From Adonisia turfae CCMR0081 (GTDB lineage Bacteria > Cyanobacteriota > Cyanobacteriia > Phormidesmidales > Phormidesmidaceae): DNA of 56,239 bases. The notes under the pieces are model-generated. The model was not told where the DNA came from. It did not search any database and saw only the letters and a program-made list of their open reading frames with translations. The DNA lies in assembly GCF_011009555.1 (NCBI RefSeq), contig NZ_QXHD01000004.1, positions 980,065 to 1,036,303 of the forward strand. Reading direction: 5' to 3'. Position 1 is the first letter of the stretch. Every line of letters starts with the position of its first letter. Made by a program: the position numbers and the translations under genes. Below are positions 50,195-56,239 of the stretch, piece after piece.

Positions 50195-50283
50195 CAATAA
50201 ATTCCAAAATTTGGAAGTTAATTGATCTGATTTCTTAAGTAGATCAGGTCAATTCTTTGACAAAAAGAATCAGTCTTACCCCC

Positions 50284-53200
50284 CTAATATGCCCCTAAAT
50301 CCCTGCCCTGCTCTGGCGTATGGGGTATCCATCCATCGGCGGGATCCCATAGCCGTAAGCTAGTACCAAAGCTGTCGTATACGGGTTTGCCCGTGGTTTG
50401 GATATATTCCAACATTTGGGCACTGAGACGGCTCTGGCGAGCATCATCGACATGGATCCAGACTCGCGGCGATGTTTCTAGTATGCGCTCCAGTTGATCT
50501 AAATTACTAATCACCACGCCACCGCCCCAGCGGTCTAGCAGGCGACCATCACGCCAGTACGTGGCATCAAAAAACCAGGTACCCATAAGAAAGTAATCGA
50601 CCGGCCCAATGGTGATTGGTCCAAAGGAAGGGGTGGGGGAAATAATGACGTCTCCTGGCTGACGATGGTCACGGATATATTCAAAAATTTCGGTGTTGTG
50701 GCGACCAATGGCCTGGGAATAGCTCTGAGCTATGCGCCCGAGTTCTAAGTTGCTGATAAGTAGCAGTACTAAACAAAGACTCACCAGGCCATGGACCGGA
50801 AAGTGTTGGAATCGTCCCTGTTTAATGGTGTGGATCAGACCTTGGCTAATTGAGATCGCGCTATACACCGACAGCATGATAAATAGGGGATACACTGAGT
50901 AGGCATAGCGTTCAGCAATTTGATAGGTGAGCAGGGTTAATACCAACAGATTGAGCAGCACAAAGCTAAACAAATATAAAACCAGACCCGCTTGCCGACG
51001 AAGAAAATAAATTGCCCCAACCAGGAAAAATGCTGTGTAGAGAATCTCCAATCGGTTTGGCCCCACAAAAAAGCAAGCCAAAAACCCTGTCACGTTAAGT
51101 AAATGGGGTTTGAGATAAGACGACGTACTGGCAGACAATGCTGTCCAGGGGGTGAGGCACTTAATTTTAAAAAAGATAATGTCATAGGCAAAGATGATCA
51201 TCACCATGATGGCGTTTAACCATAGCCGCCAGTCCGCTTGCCAACGAAATCGAGGGGCAAAACAAAGGTAACCCAATAAAAAACCTGGGGTAATGGTCAG
51301 ACTGACTTCTTGAATCAGCAAGGTGGCTGTTAGGGCAATAAAAAAGACATATTGATAAAATCGCCCACCCCTGTCGATAAACCCCCGAATAAAGGCCCAC
51401 AGGGCCAGCAGGGTTGTAAACTGCACCATTTGGTAAAACCGAATAAACCGAGAATACCAAATCTCCCAGGGGTTCAACGCCAGTATAAGTGTCACCACCA
51501 AGGCTATCCATACGCGACCCGTGACGCGCCGCGTAATCAAAAACACCAGCACCAGCACCCCGGTACCAAACATGACGGAGAAAAACCGGGCGTTAAAGAT
51601 AGAGTCCCCCACCAGACGTAGCCAGAGGGCTAGTAAGTAGTGAAATATAGGCCCCCGCGTATACCAAATACCTGATGTGGCTAGGGGAGAGCCCGTGCGC
51701 AAAATACCACGGGTGGCATCGTAGGAGGTGTTTTCGTCGGAGTCGAGGTCTTCCTTGGTGAGGCGATACAGACGTAAACAGAAACCGATAAAAACAATGC
51801 TGCCTAAAACTGTGGAACGCTGCCAGGCGGGTCCTGTTTCTAAGGTTGCCAACAGCTTAGAGCTCAGGTCCTCTAGCTGGCTTAGTAACTGCCATCGTAT
51901 GGTGATGACCAGTCCCCCCAGGATGATAAAGATTAGCCATGGGGGCATGGATTGGCTAAATAACAATCCTAGTCCAAGGGCACTGGTTCCAACAGTTATT
52001 CCATAGCGCTGCCAGCGGGGACAGTCCCTGCTTATGAGGCTGAGCAACAGTACCAGCAGGCTGCCCAGTAACAAGGTGCGATCGCTCCCCGGTTGCGCAA
52101 ACCAAATGCCCCAGGCTCCCTCACCATGGCGATGCTTGAGTAAGGTCATCCCCATCAACAATACTAACGATGGCAGCAGTACCTCAGCCCCGGCTACCAG
52201 AGAACCAGATGAGCCGCGTAACCACAGATGCCCCACTCCCCAAGCCAGGGCAAAACTGACCCCACAGCCCAGCCACCACCACATCAGTTGATGCCCCACA
52301 TACCAGCCGATGCACTGCAAAAATGGATGGCCCAAAAAGTGATGAATAAACTCCTGGCCCATCACCTGGCGCACGATGACAACGGGTGTGTCTGTTAGCA
52401 GTGAGGATTGGTTTTTCTCGTGGAGAGAAACGCCCCCATGCCAATCACCATCGGTATGTACGGCAGATAAAATCTCTCCCTGGTCAGACTCCGCCCAGGC
52501 ATCGAGAAAAACGCTCAGGGACTCATTGCCAATATCTCTGGCCCAGGCCGATCCTCCGGATTGAGTTAAGGGCACTTCCCCCTGATTAGATTCCGCCCAG
52601 GCATCGGCAAAAATGCTTGGGGGTTCCTCATCAGTGTCCTGGGTCCAGGTGTCATCCACCGGTTGGTTTAAATGGACGGCCACAATATTTTTGCCAGGTT
52701 TGACGTAGGCTGTCACATCAAACATGCGCAGCTGCTTACCCTGGGTAGAGGACTGAATATCCACCAAACGGTCGTTAATAAACACCGCTGGCTCGCCTAT
52801 GGCGGCGTAGCGTAACACACTGCGAGTTGCATGGTGGGGCACTTGCCAGGTTTGATAGAGCCATGGTGCTGATGTGGTAATCCATGAACCATGCACCGGT
52901 TGGTCAAATAAACGCTGGCTCAGGCGAGTGTAGGTGGTCTCATGCACAGGTCCCAGGGCCAAGGCCTGAGGCCACTCGGTATCGTCAAATTCCAGATGAA
53001 ACCAGCGCACCGCTGATCGATTTTCAGCTAACGTAGCCATTTTCCACGGTGTGGCACCAGTGGAGAGATTGATGGGGGAGAATTCCTTCTCAGGTAAAAC
53101 CTGTCCTTCTACGGCAATCCGAGGAGATTTAGTGCCCTTTTGCACTTCGATAGCAATGACATTTTTGCCCGCTCTCACATAGTTGGTCAGGTCTAAATAC

Positions 53201-53610
53201 ACTGAAATCTTCCAATCAGGAGAACTGGCCATCACGTAGTTTAGCCCGGTTTTCGCAGCGTAGGGGAGAGTTTCGTTAAACTCCTGCAACGGCACCTTAC
53301 GACGATAGGCTAATCCTTTGGGACTATTCAGTGCCCCATTTTCACGAATGACCGATTGGCGACCGTTAATGTTAAAGACAAAGTCATCGTCGGCACTGAT
53401 GCGTACCCAGGCGGCCTGAACACTCTCAGGACCATAGAAGGTGTGTCTGGTGTAAAATCGGTGGCTGGGCGCAGGGGACGTAATCCATTGCACATCGGGG
53501 GACCAGTGTACGGGGGTGAGTGGCCCCGTAGATGGCCGCCAGATTGAAAATCCCAGGCTTCCCCAGAGACAGCCTAACAGTAGCAAAACGGCTAACCAGC
53601 GCTTACTCAT
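50284..53610 (-). CDS. GT39-type membrane glycosyltransferase with N-terminal beta-sandwich domains
   Basis: An 1108-residue protein. After a first membrane helix, residues about 30-400 hold two galactose-binding-like (jelly-roll) domains: 'VRISADDDFVFNINGRQSVI' and 'VFINDRLVDIQSS', both with the strand pattern 'AGKNVIAIE' / 'PGKNIVAVHL'. From about residue 430 there are many membrane helices, and the loop 'KEDLDSDENTSYDA' has the acidic pair of the GT-C fold (ArnT/PMT type). It should transfer a sugar from a lipid carrier in the periplasm. A short segment around residues 335-380 is tandemly duplicated (DAWAESNQGE and DAWAESDQGE). The start overlaps the upstream gene by 8 nt, so they are coupled. 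Confidence 0.88.
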   Translation of the reverse strand: MSKRWLAVLLLLGCLWGSLGFSIWRPSTGPLTPVHWSPDVQWITSPAPSHRFYTRHTFYGPESVQAAWVRISADDDFVFNINGRQSVIRENGALNSPKGLAYRRKVPLQEFNETLPYAAKTGLNYVMASSPDWKISVYLDLTNYVRAGKNVIAIEVQKGTKSPRIAVEGQVLPEKEFSPINLSTGATPWKMATLAENRSAVRWFHLEFDDTEWPQALALGPVHETTYTRLSQRLFDQPVHGSWITTSAPWLYQTWQVPHHATRSVLRYAAIGEPAVFINDRLVDIQSSTQGKQLRMFDVTAYVKPGKNIVAVHLNQPVDDTWTQDTDEEPPSIFADAWAESNQGEVPLTQSGGSAWARDIGNESLSVFLDAWAESDQGEILSAVHTDGDWHGGVSLHEKNQSSLLTDTPVVIVRQVMGQEFIHHFLGHPFLQCIGWYVGHQLMWWWLGCGVSFALAWGVGHLWLRGSSGSLVAGAEVLLPSLVLLMGMTLLKHRHGEGAWGIWFAQPGSDRTLLLGSLLVLLLSLISRDCPRWQRYGITVGTSALGLGLLFSQSMPPWLIFIILGGLVITIRWQLLSQLEDLSSKLLATLETGPAWQRSTVLGSIVFIGFCLRLYRLTKEDLDSDENTSYDATRGILRTGSPLATSGIWYTRGPIFHYLLALWLRLVGDSIFNARFFSVMFGTGVLVLVFLITRRVTGRVWIALVVTLILALNPWEIWYSRFIRFYQMVQFTTLLALWAFIRGFIDRGGRFYQYVFFIALTATLLIQEVSLTITPGFLLGYLCFAPRFRWQADWRLWLNAIMVMIIFAYDIIFFKIKCLTPWTALSASTSSYLKPHLLNVTGFLACFFVGPNRLEILYTAFFLVGAIYFLRRQAGLVLYLFSFVLLNLLVLTLLTYQIAERYAYSVYPLFIMLSVYSAISISQGLIHTIKQGRFQHFPVHGLVSLCLVLLLISNLELGRIAQSYSQAIGRHNTEIFEYIRDHRQPGDVIISPTPSFGPITIGPVDYFLMGTWFFDATYWRDGRLLDRWGGGVVISNLDQLERILETSPRVWIHVDDARQSRLSAQMLEYIQTTGKPVYDSFGTSLRLWDPADGWIPHTPEQGRDLGAY

Positions 53611-55222
53611 GGGTCTTGGTCTCCTCGCCCCAGGCGTCAGAATCTACTGAGCGACGGTAGGACTCCCAAGCTGCATCCAGATCACCGCGATGGTAGGCTG
53701 CCCAGGTTTTGTGGACATGGGCCTGTCCCATCAGGCCAATATTGGGGGACTGAAAATAGGTTTGTTCGTTAAGAATGGTGGTTGCGATCGCAGCCGATGC
53801 CTCAAACTGTTGATCAATAGCCTTGACGATCATCAAATCGTATAGGGCTTGAATATGGCCAGGAAATATAATCAAGGCTTGCTCTAAAAACTCACTCGTA
53901 CCGCCAGATTTACGATTATTGAGCTGACGTTGACTGTTGGGAGCAATGGGATTTAGAGGACTATTGGAGAAATTGGGGTAGTTGTTACCGTGGGGGGAAA
54001 ACGGCAGCGTTGGCGCATTGAAGTACACGATGCCCTGATTAATCAGGGCTGCTGCCAAATGCTCTCGAATCACCCATAGGTGTGGATGCAGATGTAATGC
54101 CTGCCTTAAGTAGGGTATGGCCTGGGCAAAGTCGTGCCCCTGATAGTAGGCCATCCCCTGATAAAAGGCTGTCAGCCCCGCATCTCCTTGGCCACCATAA
54201 TGTTGAGCTTTGCCATACCGCATCCAAGCATGGGGGTCCCCCTGAACGGGGGGATAAACGCGCATCAACCAGGGACTTTGTTGGATCACTGTTGCATAAT
54301 TACCACGGGCATAGGCCACCTCCAAAGACCGATCCCAAAGGTTGGCTCCGATCATGTGGGAGAGCAGTAAGCATAGAATGAGCGCTACAATCGGTAGACC
54401 TGTGCGCAGATCCTGGTAGAGAATCCCAAGACGTCCTTTTTCATCCTTAACCGTCCCATGTATGCCGTTGGCGTCAACTTCGCTCAGCCATTTTTCACAG
54501 CTGACATCTCCTGGTACTTCTGGGGCGACAATGCCAACAACTTTGCTTAGAAGGCGCTTATCCTTATCCTTATTCTTAACCTCTAGTTTCCTGGAGAGAG
54601 GTTTTAGATAGACTGCCAACAACAGAATGGTTAATCCCACAATTGTTAAGCTCCAGCCTTTACCAATAAAGGCAAAGAACCCATTGCCATAGCCCAACCC
54701 ATCCAGTAAAACGTGGTCCCATTGGGAAAGCTGAAAAAACCGACTATCCGGCATGTTAAACGTGGCTAACGTGGGGAGCGGTTGGAATTGAGCCAGTGAA
54801 ATAAACTGTTTCCAGTGGTTGTGAACATCAGCAAAACTTGTTTCTACCTGGATATTGACCTGTTCCAATTGATGCCAATAGGACAGAGCTAAAAATGCCT
54901 GCTGTGGACACCAAGTCATCAGGCCATAGGGAAACAACAATGTTAGCCCCAGGGAACTCCACAATACCCATCGTAGGGGGTTTGTTCCGTGCCAGGGCAT
55001 TAACCCAAAGCCGAGCCCCACAGCCAATAACACTCCAGCCGAAACCAGTTGGCCTGAGGGCCAACTATTGATGTGCAACGTTTCTAAATTCTCAGCAGGC
55101 AGGTGGTACCAGCTATAGCGGAGACTGATTAACAGGATGAGAAGTCCGACCAGTCCCGTTTGACGTCCACGGTTTAACCCCTGTATCAGGCGATATAGTG
55201 TCTGAACGCTATACATAATCAT
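53603..55222 (-). CDS. Membrane protein with C-terminal TPR repeats
   Basis: A 539-residue protein. Five or so hydrophobic helices occupy the first 300 residues (GLVGLLILLISLRYSWY, LVSAGVLLAVGLGFGL, 'LTIVGLTILLLAVYL', 'LPIVALILCLLLSHMIG'), with a periplasmic loop between. The C-terminal 230 residues carry TPR-like repeats ('GMAYYQGHDFAQAIPYLRQA', 'HRGDLDAAWESYRRS'). Layout resembles proteins for polysaccharide or O-antigen assembly. ATG at 55222 overlaps the stop of the HlyD gene (ATGA), and its stop overlaps the GT39-type gene, so the three are one operon. Precise role unknown. Confidence 0.82.
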   Translation of the reverse strand: MIMYSVQTLYRLIQGLNRGRQTGLVGLLILLISLRYSWYHLPAENLETLHINSWPSGQLVSAGVLLAVGLGFGLMPWHGTNPLRWVLWSSLGLTLLFPYGLMTWCPQQAFLALSYWHQLEQVNIQVETSFADVHNHWKQFISLAQFQPLPTLATFNMPDSRFFQLSQWDHVLLDGLGYGNGFFAFIGKGWSLTIVGLTILLLAVYLKPLSRKLEVKNKDKDKRLLSKVVGIVAPEVPGDVSCEKWLSEVDANGIHGTVKDEKGRLGILYQDLRTGLPIVALILCLLLSHMIGANLWDRSLEVAYARGNYATVIQQSPWLMRVYPPVQGDPHAWMRYGKAQHYGGQGDAGLTAFYQGMAYYQGHDFAQAIPYLRQALHLHPHLWVIREHLAAALINQGIVYFNAPTLPFSPHGNNYPNFSNSPLNPIAPNSQRQLNNRKSGGTSEFLEQALIIFPGHIQALYDLMIVKAIDQQFEASAAIATTILNEQTYFQSPNIGLMGQAHVHKTWAAYHRGDLDAAWESYRRSVDSDAWGEETKTHE

Positions 55223-56239
55223 GGTAAATCTTGAAACCTGGCAGCATCCGGTTTAGCTGTAGTGGAAGTCACCCGATCGCCAGGCTGTAACACCCGTGGA
55301 TCAAGAATCACCTGTTCTCCGATTTCTAGACCAGAGATAATCTCACGACTATTGTCAAACCGCTGCCCCACCCCTACCTGACGCACAACTGCCTGCCCAC
55401 TTTCAATCACCATCACCATGGCTTCGCCCTCAGAAATATGGGTGATGGCTCGCTCTGGCACTTGAACCGCTCTCTGTGATGAATTAAAGGCGGCGAAACC
55501 CTGCAGCCCAGGGGACATTGGTAACCCTTCCACCTTGATCCAAACTGAGTAGGTATATTGACGATTGATACTAACCTTTCCCAGTCGAAACCCCTCAGTC
55601 TCAACGGCTGGATTGATGCGGACCACACTGCCACTAAATGTTTTTCCTGGATAAGCCACCAAACGGACAGTGACCGGATCACCGACACGAATAGTGTCAA
55701 GCCGGACCTGATCGACAAATGCTTCGAAGGCAACATTCTGACTCAGGGTAATCAGGGCTTCTTCTCCAATTTCATAAAAGTCTCCGGCATCAACATTGAC
55801 TTTGCTAATCAGGCCGTCACTCACCGCATAGAGTAGGGTTTTATCTAACAGCCCCTCAGTCTCATTAACGATCGCTTCAGCTTTTTCTACGTCTAATTGC
55901 AGGCTTTTCAGCGTTACTGATTGGGTTTGGCGCAAATTAGCCAGCTGTTGTTTAGCGGCTGATAAATCAAGCTCACGTTCTAGAAAAAAGTCACGGTTAA
56001 TAAATTGGGAGTTCTGGTCTAAAAAATCTCCCCGACTAGCATTCTCAAATTCTTGTAATCTCGCCGCATACAGATCTTCCGCATCCAGTAGACGAAATTC
56101 GCTGACAGCTCCCTGCTTGTGCAGATAACGTATGCTTTCAAGACGTTCTCGTGCATTTTCTAACCGTACACGGGTTGCAGTTCTCTCTTGTTCAATTTGT
56201 TGCTGAATGCGGACGTTGCTATCTTGCACTCTCGCTGTC
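55219..56239 (-). CDS. HlyD-family periplasmic adaptor (5' end beyond the window)
   Basis: The last about 340 residues of a membrane-fusion/adaptor protein. A coiled-coil hairpin ('RVRLENARERLESIRYLH', then 'LSAAKQQLANLRQTQSVTLK') is followed by the lipoyl half 'LLYAVSDGLISKVNVDAGDF', the beta barrel 'IRVGDPVTVRLVAYPGKTFS' and a membrane-proximal domain. The frame is open to the window edge; the nominal GTG at 56229 is an internal codon, not a start. HlyD proteins join an inner-membrane exporter to an outer-membrane channel, probably for a polysaccharide or protein. It shares an operon with the next two genes. Confidence 0.88.
   Translation of the reverse strand, partial: TARVQDSNVRIQQQIEQERTATRVRLENARERLESIRYLHKQGAVSEFRLLDAEDLYAARLQEFENASRGDFLDQNSQFINRDFFLERELDLSAAKQQLANLRQTQSVTLKSLQLDVEKAEAIVNETEGLLDKTLLYAVSDGLISKVNVDAGDFYEIGEEALITLSQNVAFEAFVDQVRLDTIRVGDPVTVRLVAYPGKTFSGSVVRINPAVETEGFRLGKVSINRQYTYSVWIKVEGLPMSPGLQGFAAFNSSQRAVQVPERAITHISEGEAMVMVIESGQAVVRQVGVGQRFDNSREIISGLEIGEQVILDPRVLQPGDRVTSTTAKPDAARFQDLP

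Overview
The window reads as cyanobacterial chromosome. The HIP1 octamer gcgatcgc occurs at least fifteen times, and the genes include cyanobacterial hallmarks: a helical carotenoid protein (orange carotenoid protein N-domain homologue), a DUF1997 protein, an ETR1-like receptor kinase, a cyanobacterial-style pseudokinase/solute-binding-protein fusion, pentapeptide-repeat and WD40/TPR proteins, and a PEP-CTERM protein. No rRNA, tRNA or CRISPR array was seen. Genus cannot be fixed by eye.

Layout. 0.5-4.7 kb: a lipoprotein with a copper-amine-oxidase-N-like domain, a dehydrogenase gene remnant, and a large CBS-CBS-PAS hybrid histidine kinase. 5.1-10.8 kb: a two-gene minus-strand operon with a 4-nt overlap, encoding a CHAT (caspase-like)-SIR2 fusion followed by a nSTAND ATPase with fourteen WD40 repeats. 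It looks like an NLR-type conflict/defence module, but both predicted catalytic histidines of the effector protein read as tyrosine. 10.8-13.5 kb: a decaying stretch with a broken flavin-nucleotide-binding protein, an intact quinone-reductase-like MDR gene and a truncated second copy of its start. 13.5-18.7 kb: DUF1997 protein, helical carotenoid protein, MATE transporter, an IS630 element with a -1 frameshift, and exported Mn-type superoxide dismutase. 18.8-24.7 kb: phosphohexomutase; a TetR-SDR-cupin unit with two matching operators; an ABM-domain membrane protein; a CDGSH protein; a NUDIX-like protein with a degraded catalytic box. 24.7-26.6 kb: a sulfur-type module (two YeeE/YedE halves, DUF302, DUF2892) closed by a strong terminator.

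26.8-30.1 kb: three unassigned minus-strand genes, an internally deleted IS66 transposase, and an exported pentapeptide-repeat protein. 30.2-37.6 kb: an exported TPR protein with a tail-copy remnant, then an island of two DUF4157 (eCIS-core) proteins, one carrying a calpain-like C2 protease, around a tandem pair of DcrB/PsbP-like proteins. 37.9-40.2 kb: pseudokinase-phosphate-binding-protein fusion. 40.3-45.7 kb: hydantoinase B and A with a divergent M20 N-carbamoyl-amino-acid hydrolase, probably one catabolic route. 45.9-48.1 kb: ethylene-receptor-like hybrid kinase with Asp-to-Asn at the key position. 48.1-56.2 kb: PEP-CTERM protein, LPG-synthase-like membrane protein, GT39-type glycosyltransferase, a TPR membrane protein and an HlyD adaptor cut by the window end.

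The most interesting parts are the CHAT-SIR2/STAND operon with its double His-to-Tyr change and the DUF4157 toxin-like island. Several short gene remnants and hairpin repeats mark the window as partly accessory. Family assignments are from motif recognition only; no search was run.
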